From the NCBI RefSeq assembly GCF_001499735.1, contig NZ_LN848257.1, positions 2,679,570 through 2,724,235 on the forward strand: DNA of 44,666 bases, written 5' to 3'. Positions 7,245 through 16,029 of the stretch are shown here, piece after piece (positions within the stretch are counted from its first letter, which is position 1; each line of letters opens with the position of its first letter). Both the position numbers and the translations under genes were made by a program. Source of the stretch: Thiocapsa sp. KS1. Lineage in GTDB: Bacteria; Pseudomonadota; Gammaproteobacteria; Chromatiales; Chromatiaceae. Below the pieces are notes generated by a model. The model did no database searches. It was not told where the DNA came from and worked only from the letters and a program-made list of their open reading frames with translations.

Positions 7245-9386
7245 TCAGCTCGTCAGCTTGCGATAGATATCCGAGACCTTGAGCGGAAGTTTGCTCACAT
7301 CGCAGATGACGGCGTAATTGGCCGGACCGTACATGTGCGGCAGATAGTCGGCCCCGGTTTCGTCGATGGTGATGCAGAAGGCGTGAATGCCGTTCAGGCG
7401 GGCCTCGAAGAGGGCCTGGCGGGTGTCTTCGATGCCGTATTCGCCGCGGTATTGGTGGTCGTAGTCGTCGGGTTTACCGTCGGAGAGCGTGATCAGGAGC
7501 TTCACGCGGGCCTCCTGCTCGGCGAGCAGGTGGCTGAGATGGCGGATGGCCACCCCCATGCGGGTGTAGTCGCGCGGGGCGATGCCGCAGATGCGGGCCT
7601 TGGCGTCTTCGTCGTAGGCTTGGGCGAAGGTCTTGACCGGGTAGGCCTCGCAGCGCTTGCGGGTCCAGCCGGAGAAGCCGTAGATGGCAAAACGATCGCC
7701 GAGGGTGTCGAGCGCCTCGGCGAGCAGGATGAGGGCCTCGCGCTCGGCCTGGTTGATCCAGCCCTTGGTTGAGCCTGACATATCGACCATCAGCATGACG
7801 GCGATGTTGCGCTCGTCCTTGTGCATGCGGGTGAAGAGCCGGTCGGTCATCTCCAGTCCCGCGTGCACGTCCGCATAGGCGTCGACCAGGGCATCGATGT
7901 CGACATCCTCGCCGTCGCTCTGACGCTTGAGCAGCCGGTCCTCGCCGCGCAGCACCTCGAAGGTGCGGCGGATGGATTTGATCAGCCCGCCGTATTTACG
8001 CAGCGTCTGATAATAGAAGTCCGGGTCGCTCGGCGGCACCGGATGCTCGCGCAGGATGCACCAGCCCTTGCGGTGATGCTGTCGGCTGTGGTCCCACTCG
8101 TCGTAGGGGAAGGCGCCGTCCTCGTGATAGGTCCCGGCCCAGACCGACTCGGCTGCGCGCTCGTCGTCGCCGAGACCGCGCTTGTAGAGACCGGGCCCGG
8201 CGGCGACCAGATACTCGGGCGGGATCTCGCCGTGATCCTGGATGATGCTCTCCATGGTGGAGATCACATCCTCGGGCGGTGCGACGGGCTTGCCGTCCAG
8301 CATGAGATCGAATCGAACCCCGTTCGGACTGTCCGGGTCCTCGTGTCGGCGGGTTGCAAGACGATCGCGGGTCTCGGGCAGGGTCTCGGCCTCCGGTCGG
8401 TCCTCGCCGGGCGGCGCCCCGTCCTGATCCTCCAGCATTTTGGCCAGGGCAATGCGGAAACGGTCCTGCTCCAGTGCGCTGCGGATCGCGAGCCGGGTGC
8501 GCACCGCATCGGGTTGAAGCTCGCCCCGATAACAGCAAGGGCGCGGCGGACGGCCGCGCAGCGCCTCGACCAAACGAAGCGTTTCGCGCACGTCGCTGCC
8601 GGGCTCGGTGAGTCGATCAACCGCACTACGCCAGCCGCTGTCCTCGCCGTCCAGCTCGAGCCGTAGGGCGGTCATATCGCGGCGAAGACCCGGATAATCG
8701 CGCGCGATACAGGCGTCGAGCCGGAAGGTCTCCAGGACGTGGAAGATGGCCAGATCGCGCGGCGCGAGCCGGCCCGAATCGAGTGCCTCCAGAAGGAGAC
8801 CGGCACGCCAGGTTCCGTACCAGTTTTGCGCCCATTGATGAACGGCCATGGCTTTGTAGAGACGAAAGTTCGCCTCCTTGTCCGGAAGACGGCCCAAGAT
8901 GGGCGGCAGAAAGACGCTCTCGGTGTCGGTATAGGGAATGTCGGCCGGGGCGATCTTGAGCGGGCGCCCGTTCAGCCCGCAGACAAAGCGCTCAAGCACC
9001 GCGGAGCAGTCTTCCAGCGCCATTCCCGCCAGACGCTCCTGCATGTTGGCCGCAAAGTCGGCGACCTGCTGGAAGGCGCGAATGGCCGGGATCTGGCCCT
9101 TCTTGTCGTAGAGGTCCATGGCGTAGAGCAGCCAAGACTCGACCGCGTCCAGATCCATCAACCGCATTGCCCGCGGCGCAAAGGCGGTGAACTGATAGGC
9201 CAGCTCCGCGTTGTCTTTGGCGATAACCGCGCCCCAGTGGAGAACGAACTGCTGTCCTCGCCGGCCGAAGGCAGCCAGATCGCGAGCCGGCTGCGAGGCG
9301 TCGCGGCGCGAGGAGAGTGCGGCGTCGAGATACGCCTCCATCAACTCTTCGAGAGCGTCGGCGGAGAGTGCCGCATCGAGCTTCAT
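7245..9386 (-). CDS. cbbO: CbbO/NorD-type von Willebrand A protein
   Basis: 713 residues from ATG 9386, preceded by GGAAGAGG at 4 nt; the frame is open to 9464, with a weaker start at 9428. A long helical N-terminal part is followed by a C-terminal von Willebrand A domain with the metal-ion adhesion motif DMSGS (Asp535, Ser537, Ser539). CbbO binds Rubisco through this domain and works with the CbbQ hexamer to eject inhibitory sugar phosphates; NorD/NirD relatives do the same job for nitric oxide reductase. It follows cbbQ on the same strand across a 115-bp inverted repeat. No Rubisco or nor genes are in the window, so cbb rather than nor is judged from the closeness of the CbbQ sequence. Its stop lies 259 bp from the hydrolase gene. 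Confidence 0.8.
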   Translation of the reverse strand: MKLDAALSADALEELMEAYLDAALSSRRDASQPARDLAAFGRRGQQFVLHWGAVIAKDNAELAYQFTAFAPRAMRLMDLDAVESWLLYAMDLYDKKGQIPAIRAFQQVADFAANMQERLAGMALEDCSAVLERFVCGLNGRPLKIAPADIPYTDTESVFLPPILGRLPDKEANFRLYKAMAVHQWAQNWYGTWRAGLLLEALDSGRLAPRDLAIFHVLETFRLDACIARDYPGLRRDMTALRLELDGEDSGWRSAVDRLTEPGSDVRETLRLVEALRGRPPRPCCYRGELQPDAVRTRLAIRSALEQDRFRIALAKMLEDQDGAPPGEDRPEAETLPETRDRLATRRHEDPDSPNGVRFDLMLDGKPVAPPEDVISTMESIIQDHGEIPPEYLVAAGPGLYKRGLGDDERAAESVWAGTYHEDGAFPYDEWDHSRQHHRKGWCILREHPVPPSDPDFYYQTLRKYGGLIKSIRRTFEVLRGEDRLLKRQSDGEDVDIDALVDAYADVHAGLEMTDRLFTRMHKDERNIAVMLMVDMSGSTKGWINQAEREALILLAEALDTLGDRFAIYGFSGWTRKRCEAYPVKTFAQAYDEDAKARICGIAPRDYTRMGVAIRHLSHLLAEQEARVKLLITLSDGKPDDYDHQYRGEYGIEDTRQALFEARLNGIHAFCITIDETGADYLPHMYGPANYAVICDVSKLPLKVSDIYRKLTS

Positions 9387-9483
9387 CGAGCCTCTTCCAG
9401 CGCATTCCGCAGCAATTGCATCCGCCATGGACGTCTCACCGTGTCGCGAGCACACAACATGCAAATGTCAAGAGTCTTGAGTC

Positions 9484-9598
9484 CTCTGTTTTGAAGCGCG
9501 TCTTTCGAAGCGCGTCCACCGCCGTGTATCCAGACGTTTGCGAAGCTGCACCAATTCGATCACAGCGCATAGCGCGCGAGACGCGCTTCAAAACAGAG
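9484..9598. repeat. Long inverted repeat, copy b (20-bp arms) between cbbQ and cbbO
   Basis: Perfect 20-bp arms at 9484-9503 and 9579-9598, 75 bp apart. Read in the direction of transcription (minus), the first arm contains the cbbQ stop codon as TGAAGCGCGTC. A second copy of GAAGCGCGTC sits at 9507-9516. The stem could stabilise the cbbQ end of the message relative to cbbO. Confidence 0.85.
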
Positions 9599-10406
9599 AA
9601 GCGCCAAGCTCGTTGACCGCCGCCAACATATCCGGGTCATCCGTCAGCGCCTGAGCAATGGCACTGCGGCAAGCCACCACAGGCGCAACACCGGAGACCA
9701 TGAGCTTGGCCGCGTGCACCAGCAGCCGGGTCGAGGCACCTTCGTCCAATCCCTGCCCTTTCAGATTCCGGGTCATGTGCGCGAACTTGACCAGCTGACG
9801 GGCCAGGGCGGAGGCGATCCCGGACTCCTTCTCGACGATCTTCTGCTCCAAGGCGGAGCCCGGATAGTCGAACTCCAGGGCGACGAAGCGCTGGCGCGTC
9901 GACTGTTTGAGATCCTTCAGGACACTCTGATAGCCCGGGTTGTAGGAGATGGCGAGACAGAAGGTATCCGGCGCCTCGAGCAGCTCGCCGAGCTTCTCCA
10001 TCGGGAGCACGCGGCGATCGTCGGCCAGCGGGTGAATGACCACGGTCGTGTCCTTGCGCGCCTCGACGACCTCGTCCAGATAACAGATGCCGCCGGCCCG
10101 CACGGCGCGGGCGAGCGGGCCGTCGACCCAGATGGTCTCGCCGCCCTTCACCAGGAAGCGCCCGACCAGATCGGACGAGGTCAGATCATCGTGGCAGGAG
10201 ACGGTGATCAGCGGGCGGTGCAGGCGCCACGCCATGTGCTCCATGAAACGTGTCTTGCCGCATCCGGTCGGGCCCTTCAGCAGGATGGGCAGGCTGTTTC
10301 GATAGGCGGCCTCGAAGACCGGGATCTCGTCGCCGACGGGCTCGTAATAGGGCTCGTCCTCGATGAAATAGTCCTCGGGCTTCAGGACTCTGAGCACATG
10401 CTGCAC
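9588..10406 (-). CDS. cbbQ: CbbQ-type MoxR AAA+ ATPase (Rubisco activase component)
   Basis: 272 residues starting with GTG at 10406; AGGAGG at 10413-10418 is 6 nt upstream and decides the start. Walker A is GPTGCGKT (45-52), the Walker B region reads GGICYLDEVVEA, and DLTSSDLVGRFL and the ISYNPGYQS sensor segment are those of the CbbQ/NirQ/NorQ family; the length is normal. CbbQ forms a hexameric ring that drives CbbO to remodel inhibited Rubisco. It is transcribed before cbbO. A 12-bp inverted repeat ends 7 nt upstream of its ribosome-binding site, so leader structure could affect expression. NorQ is the alternative name, but no denitrification genes are nearby. Confidence 0.85.
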   Translation of the reverse strand: MQHVLRVLKPEDYFIEDEPYYEPVGDEIPVFEAAYRNSLPILLKGPTGCGKTRFMEHMAWRLHRPLITVSCHDDLTSSDLVGRFLVKGGETIWVDGPLARAVRAGGICYLDEVVEARKDTTVVIHPLADDRRVLPMEKLGELLEAPDTFCLAISYNPGYQSVLKDLKQSTRQRFVALEFDYPGSALEQKIVEKESGIASALARQLVKFAHMTRNLKGQGLDEGASTRLLVHAAKLMVSGVAPVVACRSAIAQALTDDPDMLAAVNELGASLF

Positions 10407-10784
10407 CGCTGACCTCCTCGCCTGCTGAACCGCGTCCGGGGTGAAATGATCTCGTTCGAGCCGGAGTCAACCGCGTCTCGAATCACGACGACGGCGAGAC
10501 GCGGTTCAGGACAACGAATGGGGGACTTGAATCGTTCCGGCGGGCTGCTCGGCAACGCCTTCTCTTGCGATAGTGGGGACCGGTCCGGGTCGCAGCAAGG
10601 CGGCTCGCCGATCAGGGCTCTGTGACGGGATTGGTTTGCCGACTCCCGGTCCGAGACGAGCCGTGACCCGCAGCAGCCGGTCCGGACGTTCCGTCACCCG
10701 GACCATCCGTCCAAGTTAACCCGAACCCGCATCCGAAGCGATGAGTGCATAGCGTCCGGCGCGCAATGATCCGCCTCATCCGCA
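10407..10784. other. 378-bp gap between yjgR and cbbQ
   Basis: Leader region of cbbQ on the minus strand. It holds inverted repeat c (10425-10509) with a tighter nested stem; the remaining 275 bp towards yjgR show no convincing gene, promoter or terminator. Confidence 0.6.
10425..10509. repeat. Long inverted repeat, copy c (CTGAACCGCGTC arms)
   Basis: Perfect 12-bp arms at 10425-10436 and 10498-10509. A third copy of the arm (AACCGCGTCTCG, 10469-10480) pairs with 10495-10506 to make a tight 12-bp stem with a 14-nt loop, so two folds compete for the same strand. Confidence 0.75.
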
Positions 10785-12314
10785 TCACCTGCGCCCGCGC
10801 GTACTCCCGCCGGTCAGCGAGCCCATGATCCCGCGGATCAACTGACGGCCGATCTGGCTGCCGAGCGAGCGCATGGCGCTGGTCGCGAAGGCTTCGACCG
10901 GTGTCTGGCGTGTGCCGGCGCGTCGCGCCGGGGCCTTGCCGGTCGACGACGTCGAGGCGCTCTTGCCGCTACGGCCGAAGTACTCGGACAGATCCGGGAT
11001 CTCGGGTGCGGCCGAGGCTGCGGCGGCCTGCTCGGCGCGTTGCTCGAGGATCTCGTAGGCGGAGACGCGGTCGATCGAGACGTCGTAAACACCCTTCACC
11101 AACGACTGATCCATGACGGCCCTGCGAACCTGGGGCTCGATCGGCCCGAGATGGCTTCCGGGCGGCGCGACATTGACCCGCCGGACGATGCCCGGAATTC
11201 CCTGCTCGTCGAGGGTCGAGACGAGTGCCTCGCCGACGCCGAGCGCGGTGATGGTGGCCTCGGTGTCGAGCGCCGGATTCTGTCGGAAGGTCTCCGCGGC
11301 GACCCGCACCGCGCGTTGGTCGCGCGGCGTGAAGGCGCGCAAGGAGTGCTGGATGCGGTTGCCGAGCTGGCCGAGGACGGTCTCCGGGACGTCCATCGGG
11401 TTCTGCGTGACGAAATAGACCCCGACACCCTTGGAGCGGATCAGCCGCACGACCTGCTCGATCTTGTCGAGCAGAACCTTGGGCGCATCCTTGAAGAGCA
11501 GATGCGCCTCGTCGAAGAAGAAGACCAGCTTCGGCTTGTCCTGGTCGCCCGCCTCGGGCAGTTCCTCGAACAGCTCGGACAAGAGCCAAAGCAGGAAGGT
11601 GGAGTAGATCTCCGGTGTATGGATCAGCTTATCCGCGGCCAGGATGTTGATGTAGCCGCGGCCCTGCTCGTCGGTCTGCATCATGTCCTGCAACGCGAGC
11701 GCGGGCTCGCCGAAGAGCAGATCCCCGCCCTGCTTCTCGATCACCAGCAGGCGACGCTGGATCGCCCCCACGCTCGCCGACGAGACGTTGCCGTAACGGG
11801 TCTGGAGCTCCGCGGCGTTCTCGGCCACATGCGCCAAGAGGGCACGCAAGTCCTTCAGATCGAGAAGCAGCCAGCCATTCTCGTCCGCGACATGAAAGAC
11901 GATGTTGATGACGCCTTCCTGCACCTCGTTGAGATTGAGCAAACGCGATAGGAGCAGCGGTCCCATCTCGGTCAAGGTGGTGCGGACCGGGTGCCCCTGC
12001 TCGCCCTGGATGTCCCAAAACATCACCGGGTTGCCCGCAAAGACGAAGCCTTCCTCCTGCTCCAGCCCCATCTCGGCGACCCGCTCGGCGACCCGCTTGT
12101 TGCCGCCCCCGGGTTGGCTGATGCCCGCAAGATCACCCTTGATGTCGGCGAGGAACACAGGCACGCCGATGCGGCTGAATTGCTCGGCGAGCCGTTGGAG
12201 CGTCACCGTCTTGCCCGTACCCGTCGCACCCGCGACGAGACCGTGCCGGTTGGCCATGCGCGAGAGGATCGAGACCGGCTCGGGCCCTTTGCCGACGAGG
12301 ATGGACTGGGTCAT
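10785..12314 (-). CDS. yjgR: HerA-like DUF853 ATPase, YjgR family
   Basis: 509 residues from ATG 12314, with GGAG 8 nt upstream; a GTG at 12323 is the longer alternative but leaves no room for that site. Walker A is AGATGTGKT near residue 30, Walker B is LVFFFDEAHLLF, and VYFVTQNPMDVPETVLGQLG is the arginine-finger region typical of HerA/FtsK-type hexameric ATPases of the DUF853 family. E. coli YjgR has the same layout and its role is not established. The last 90 residues are Ala/Ser/Arg-rich linker followed by a Gly/Arg tail (LTGGSTRGRR). Monocistronic, divergent from the rhodanese gene across a 196-bp gap. Confidence 0.9.
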   Translation of the reverse strand: MTQSILVGKGPEPVSILSRMANRHGLVAGATGTGKTVTLQRLAEQFSRIGVPVFLADIKGDLAGISQPGGGNKRVAERVAEMGLEQEEGFVFAGNPVMFWDIQGEQGHPVRTTLTEMGPLLLSRLLNLNEVQEGVINIVFHVADENGWLLLDLKDLRALLAHVAENAAELQTRYGNVSSASVGAIQRRLLVIEKQGGDLLFGEPALALQDMMQTDEQGRGYINILAADKLIHTPEIYSTFLLWLLSELFEELPEAGDQDKPKLVFFFDEAHLLFKDAPKVLLDKIEQVVRLIRSKGVGVYFVTQNPMDVPETVLGQLGNRIQHSLRAFTPRDQRAVRVAAETFRQNPALDTEATITALGVGEALVSTLDEQGIPGIVRRVNVAPPGSHLGPIEPQVRRAVMDQSLVKGVYDVSIDRVSAYEILEQRAEQAAAASAAPEIPDLSEYFGRSGKSASTSSTGKAPARRAGTRQTPVEAFATSAMRSLGSQIGRQLIRGIMGSLTGGSTRGRR

Positions 12315-12510
12315 GTCAGGCACTCCGTGTATGGCGAATGTGGATGATCCGAGGAACCGCGACCGGCAACGCGCCGAGATGCAGCGCCGATCGGTCGGGG
12401 CGTCAAGTATACCCGGGCGCGTCCAGCCATGAGCACGCGGCCTTGTGTCGCCTCGTCTCGCACCTATGTAGCGCGGCAGTCTTCATCAATGTTGTTGCAG
12501 GGACTTTCAG

Positions 12511-12963
12511 ATGACGTTTACACAACCCGGATCACACCTCGCCGGTGCGGCGGTCGCCGCCGTGCTTTTGCAGGCCGGATGTCTCCCGACGACGGGACCG
12601 ACCCTGACCGTCTCCGAGGCATTCGAGCGCACGAAAAGCGGAGAGGTGACCTTGATCGATATCCGCACGCCGATGGAGTGGCGCCAAACCGGTGTCGCGG
12701 AAGGCGCGCATCGCATCGACATGCGCCACCCGAAAGGCCCGGAGGGCTTTGCGGATCAGATTTTGGCCGAGGTCGGCGGCGACAAGAATGCCCCGGTCGC
12801 ACTCATCTGTCGCACCGGCAACCGCAGCGGCCACATGCAGCAGGCGCTCATCGAGCGCGGGTTCACGAATGTGTACAACGTCGTCGGCGGGATGGTGGGC
12901 AGCAATGCCGGGGCCGGCTGGATTCAAGAGAGACTGCCGGTCGAGCCTTGTCCGCGCTGCTGA
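12511..12963 (+). CDS. Exported rhodanese-domain protein
   Basis: 150 residues. A hydrophobic N-terminal stretch (AGAAVAAVLLQAGC) is a signal peptide; Cys24 could be lipidated but Gln at -3 departs from the normal lipobox. A single rhodanese domain follows: IDIRTPMEWRQTG (49-61) and the active loop CRTGNRSG with catalytic Cys100. Six-residue active loops of this type transfer sulfane sulfur through a persulfide. The C-terminus carries CPRC (147-150), a possible second thiol pair. In a sulfur-oxidising host an envelope rhodanese may handle polysulfide or thiosulfate, but the substrate is not shown. The start follows AGGGA. No operon partner: divergent from yjgR and convergent with the TerB-like gene. 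Confidence 0.85.
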   Translation: MTFTQPGSHLAGAAVAAVLLQAGCLPTTGPTLTVSEAFERTKSGEVTLIDIRTPMEWRQTGVAEGAHRIDMRHPKGPEGFADQILAEVGGDKNAPVALICRTGNRSGHMQQALIERGFTNVYNVVGGMVGSNAGAGWIQERLPVEPCPRC

Positions 12964-13033
12964 GCGGTCTCGCCCGGATCGCGCGTGCCGAGCCCGGCGA
13001 GGCACGCTGCCCGCGGAGCCTATCGGCCGAGGC

Positions 13034-13450
13034 TCAGTCCGGCTCGGCGAGCGAGTCGATGTCGATCTCCCAGCGGTCGAGCATTTGGCGATAGATCACG
13101 AGCTCGGCGTCCGAGAAAAAGCCGTCCGAGCGCGCCAGCAGCAGAAGGATCCGGGCCAGGGTCCGACGGGAGATGCGATCCGTGACCGGCGCCAAAATGG
13201 TGTCGACCCAATCCGGGTCGGCGAGCCCGACGAAGCGCGCGGTGCCTGCATGGGCAATGAGGTCGTCGCAGTAACCGTCGAAGATCCTGGCGAAGTCATC
13301 GCGGTCGACGCCGAAGCGCTCGAAGACGCCGAGCTTCTCGAGCATGTCCATCTCCTCGTCCTTCACCTCGCCATCGCCGATGATGAAGAGTGAGATGACG
13401 CGCAGCATGGCCTCGGCGCTGTTGTCCGCGTAGGGGGTGATCTCGGGCAT
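13034..13450 (-). CDS. TerB-like tellurite-resistance family protein
   Basis: 138 residues starting MPEITPYADN at 13450; the open frame runs far upstream but GGACGAGG directly precedes this ATG and the upstream residues are Arg-rich noise. The acidic pattern IIGDGEVKDEEMDML followed by LLLARSDGFFSDAELVIY is the duplicated helix-turn motif of TerB-like domains, which bind calcium or other cations at the membrane face. Cytosolic, no signal peptide. TerB-domain proteins occur in tellurite-resistance and stress systems, but no other ter gene is near, so only the fold is claimed. Convergent with the rhodanese gene and divergent from a membrane-protein gene. Confidence 0.75.
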   Translation of the reverse strand: MPEITPYADNSAEAMLRVISLFIIGDGEVKDEEMDMLEKLGVFERFGVDRDDFARIFDGYCDDLIAHAGTARFVGLADPDWVDTILAPVTDRISRRTLARILLLLARSDGFFSDAELVIYRQMLDRWEIDIDSLAEPD

Positions 13451-13651
13451 CCTCGTCCTGGCTCCTCGGTGATTTCGTTGTCGTGACGGTCGAGCGATGA
13501 TCGCACAAACCCGAGCGCGCCGCCGCGTAGGTCCGGACCCCGCGGGTTTGCGTTCTCGGGAGCAGAGGCTCCAAAATGACGCCGGCTTCGGGTGCGCGCT
13601 TGGCGCGACCCGGATCGGCCGTTCCGATTGACCTCTACGGACGCGACAGCC

Positions 13652-14272
13652 ATGTTCTTCCCCGTCGACGACACGACCCGCCGCAAGGCCAAGACGCCGC
13701 ACGAGCTGGCGATGGTCAACCTGATCGTCTTCAACCTCCTGATCGGGGTGGCGCTGCTCGCGGGCTCGATGGCGGAGCCGGATTCGCTGCTCGGGCGCTA
13801 CAAGTGGCTTGCGGTCTCGATCCCGCTCGCCCTCTCCTTGGCGATCATCGGCGTCACCTGGATCAGATCGCGGCGACCCGGCAAAGGCGCGAGCTGGTTC
13901 GCCGCTACCCACTGGCGGTTGGCGGCAAGCCGCTATCGACTGATCCTGATCGCCTACCTGGTCTGTGCGGCGATCCTGAGCATCGCCTTGGTCGGCAAGC
14001 AGGAGGAGACCGAGATTGCGGCGCAGCTGAAGACCCTGCCGCCGGCGATGCAGGAGATGGAGCGGCACAAGATCGAGTCGCAGGACATGGCCAGCGCCAT
14101 CTGGGCACGCATCGGCGTGGTTCCGCTGTTGCTTGCGGTGATGGTCACCATCATGCTCGAGTCCGGCGCACTCTACCAAGCCGGCCGCGGCGAGCTGCCC
14201 GATGCGTTGGTCGTACGCTGTCCGCCGCCGGACGGGCTCGTCGGGAGCGAGGCCGAGGCGCCGCTCGCATGA
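13652..14272 (+). CDS. Integral membrane protein, four helices, unknown function
   Basis: 206 residues from ATG 13652 (MFFPVDD); an upstream ATG at 13592 would add 20 residues that look non-native. Four hydrophobic segments are visible near 21-41 ([15 protein letters not shown]), 54-71 ([17 protein letters not shown]), 97-114 ([17 protein letters not shown]) and 151-170 ([16 protein letters not shown]). A helical stretch between the last two ([16 protein letters not shown]) probably lies outside the membrane. The N-terminus is charged ([13 protein letters not shown]). No catalytic motif is recognised. It stands 68 bp before the cyclophilin gene and may share its transcript; a T-run at 14294-14300 lies between them. 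Confidence 0.7.
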   Translation: MFFPVDDTTRRKAKTPHELAMVNLIVFNLLIGVALLAGSMAEPDSLLGRYKWLAVSIPLALSLAIIGVTWIRSRRPGKGASWFAATHWRLAASRYRLILIAYLVCAAILSIALVGKQEETEIAAQLKTLPPAMQEMERHKIESQDMASAIWARIGVVPLLLAVMVTIMLESGALYQAGRGELPDALVVRCPPPDGLVGSEAEAPLA

Positions 14273-14340
14273 GACACGGCTATCCCCGGCCTTTTTTTCC
14301 GACGATTGCTCACAACGTTTCACCACGACAGGAACCGACC

Positions 14341-14919
14341 ATGTCAAAACCATCCCTCTACCTCACCACGGTACTCTTAGCTGCTATGACGACACCCGCA
14401 CTTGCCGACAATCCCAAGGTTGCATTGGACGTGACGATCGGCGGCGAGCCCGCCGGCACCATCACGATCGAGCTGTTCGCCGACGTGGTCCCGAAGACGG
14501 CCGAAAACTTCCGCGCGCTCTGCACCGGCGAGAAGGGCATGGGCAAGAGCGGCAAGCCGCTGTCCTATGCAGGCAGTCCCTTCCATCGCATCATCCCGGG
14601 CTTCATGATCCAGGGCGGCGACTTTACCCGCGGCAACGGCACGGGCGGCGAGTCCATCTACGGGGAGAAGTTCGCCGACGAGAACTTCCAGTTGAAGCAC
14701 ACCGAGGCCGGCATGCTCTCAATGGCGAACGCCGGCCCCAACACCAACGGGTCGCAGTTCTTCATCACGGTCGATGCGACACCTTGGCTGGACGGCAAGC
14801 ATGTGGTGTTCGGCAAGGTCGTCGAGGGCATGGATGTCGTCGAGGCGATGGAGGCCCAAGGCTCGCGCTCCGGCGGAACCAAGACCGAGGTCGTCCTCGC
14901 GGACTGCCGCGCGCTCTGA
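14341..14919 (+). CDS. Secreted cyclophilin-type peptidyl-prolyl isomerase
   Basis: 192 residues from ATG 14341, with AGGA 8 nt upstream. A signal peptide ([15 protein letters not shown]) with cleavage after about residue 22 sends it to the periplasm. The cyclophilin domain is complete: [15 protein letters not shown] carries the catalytic Arg, and NGSQFFIT and the tryptophan of [12 protein letters not shown] complete the active site. Unlike the usual PpiA/PpiB, it keeps the [19 protein letters not shown] loop and [19 protein letters not shown], as in eukaryotic cyclophilin A. It catalyses proline cis-trans isomerisation of exported proteins. Two hairpins follow the stop. Eukaryotic-like cyclophilins are known in some bacteria, so transfer is possible but not shown. 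Confidence 0.92.
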   Translation: MSKPSLYLTTVLLAAMTTPALADNPKVALDVTIGGEPAGTITIELFADVVPKTAENFRALCTGEKGMGKSGKPLSYAGSPFHRIIPGFMIQGGDFTRGNGTGGESIYGEKFADENFQLKHTEAGMLSMANAGPNTNGSQFFITVDATPWLDGKHVVFGKVVEGMDVVEAMEAQGSRSGGTKTEVVLADCRAL

Positions 14920-14931
14920 GGTCGATAGGAC

Positions 14932-14954
14932 CCTCGACCCGTTTCGGGTCGAGG
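14932..14954 (+). terminator. Hairpin downstream of the cyclophilin gene
   Basis: CCTCGACCCG (14932-14941) and CGGGTCGAGG (14945-14954) form a perfect 10-bp stem with a 3-nt loop, 12 nt after the stop. A second stem follows (TCGGGGCC 14966-14973 with GGCCCCGA 14980-14987). No T-run, so termination may need Rho. The rest of the 344-bp gap up to 15263 shows nothing convincing. Confidence 0.55.
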
Positions 14955-15263
14955 ATCGCACCGTTTCGGGGCCACCTCGGGCCCCGAGACATTGCCTGAC
15001 CGACCGAACCCTCCGCACCGCGATGAGCCCGGCGCGCGCACGGAACCGGTCATGATCCGCCCCTCGCCCACTTCCAACCTCGCAAGACCTGATTGATCTC
15101 GCAGCACGACGCCGACGGCGACACCGCCGCTCGGGATTGAATTTCCCGATGAATGGACTCAGGGTTTCCGAAGAATGACAGGCGTCGTAGGATTTTGGTG
15201 CAGTCTTTGCCTCAGGATCCGCGTCTTCGACCTTTTTCAGCCAGAAGCACCGAGGATCCAGCC

Positions 15264-15455
15264 ATGTACGACAGCGATCTCGATCGAGACGATCACGATG
15301 CCCGACCCCGCTCGGCGGAATGCCACCGCCTGGACGGCCAGCCTGAGCTACGGATGCAGACCTGGGCCGAGCTGCAGTGGGCGACCGAGCAGAAAAAACG
15401 GTTCGGCCCCTATGCGCGCCAGATCGAGGCCGACGTCCTGCGCGGTCTCGGCTGA
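15264..15455 (+). CDS. Small acidic hypothetical protein, 63 aa
   Basis: 63 residues from ATG 15264 (MYDSDLDRDDHDARP), with GAGG 8 nt upstream; the frame is open further upstream but without a site. The first 15 residues are rich in Asp; the rest is predicted helical (MQTWAELQWATEQKKRFG). No signal peptide, membrane helix or known motif. Codon use matches its neighbours. A 9-bp stem follows 5 nt after the stop, consistent with a real transcript end. Function unknown. Confidence 0.5.
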   Translation: MYDSDLDRDDHDARPRSAECHRLDGQPELRMQTWAELQWATEQKKRFGPYARQIEADVLRGLG

Positions 15456-15460
15456 CCCGT

Positions 15461-15493
15461 ACCCGGCGGAGCTCGCCACGTCTCCCGCCGGGT
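15461..15493. terminator. Hairpin between convergent genes
   Basis: ACCCGGCGG (15461-15469) pairs perfectly with CCGCCGGGT (15485-15493), loop 15 nt. Placed between the ends of two convergent genes, it could serve both directions. No T-run. Confidence 0.45.
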
Positions 15494-15540
15494 TTGAATC
15501 TCATGCACCCGCAACGGCGGGTGCTGCGCGGGTCAGATCG

Positions 15541-16029
15541 TCAGATGACGACTCTGCACCCGCACGTCAGATCGATGACGACAGGCGAGATGAAACGGCG
15601 CGCCTGTCCCTGACGGACGTGCAGCACCAAGAGCGTCTGCGGGTCGAACACCAGCACATCCTTGACGCCCTGAGAGAGGTAAAAAGGCGGGCCGATCTCC
15701 AAGTCTTTGGCCTCGTATCCCTTGCTCACGACCTCGACGACCGCCTCGGGCACCATCGTCAAGACGCTGTCCTGCTCCGCCTCGCCGGGCTCGCGACAGA
15801 AGATGGAGATGTCGGGTCGCTTCAGCCCGTTCGGGAACTGGATGTAGACATCCAGCGCGTGAACGCAGCCGCATTCGCCGACCTCCGACCGCCCGATCGA
15901 AGACGCGATCCGCTCGACATGCTTCTGGTGCCGATACAGCGGCTGCGCTTCCCAGATCGCCAGCCCATTGACGACCTCGAGCCGCACCCCGAGCTCATCC
16001 GAGCGCAATACAAGCTGTTGTAGATCCAT
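15541..16029 (-). CDS. Uma2-family PD-(D/E)XK endonuclease-like protein
   Basis: 162 residues from ATG 16029; GAGGGGG 4 nt upstream decides against two in-frame ATGs further up. The Uma2 (DUF820) core is visible: LKRPDISIF with Asp73, PEAVVEVVSKGYEAKDLEIG with the Glu/Lys part of the nuclease fold, and FDPQTLLVLHVRQG near the end. Uma2 proteins are widespread in cyanobacteria and purple bacteria as scattered single genes; a nuclease fold is known, a cell function is not. A second, broken copy of the family lies at 22190-22811. Divergent from qmoA, with a repeat element just upstream of its start. Confidence 0.85.
   Translation of the reverse strand: MDLQQLVLRSDELGVRLEVVNGLAIWEAQPLYRHQKHVERIASSIGRSEVGECGCVHALDVYIQFPNGLKRPDISIFCREPGEAEQDSVLTMVPEAVVEVVSKGYEAKDLEIGPPFYLSQGVKDVLVFDPQTLLVLHVRQGQARRFISPVVIDLTCGCRVVI

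Noticed and set aside
7245-10406. norQ-norD of nitric oxide reductase
   Set aside because: No norB/norC nearby and the AAA+ sequence is closest in my reading to CbbQ; kept as an alternative only.
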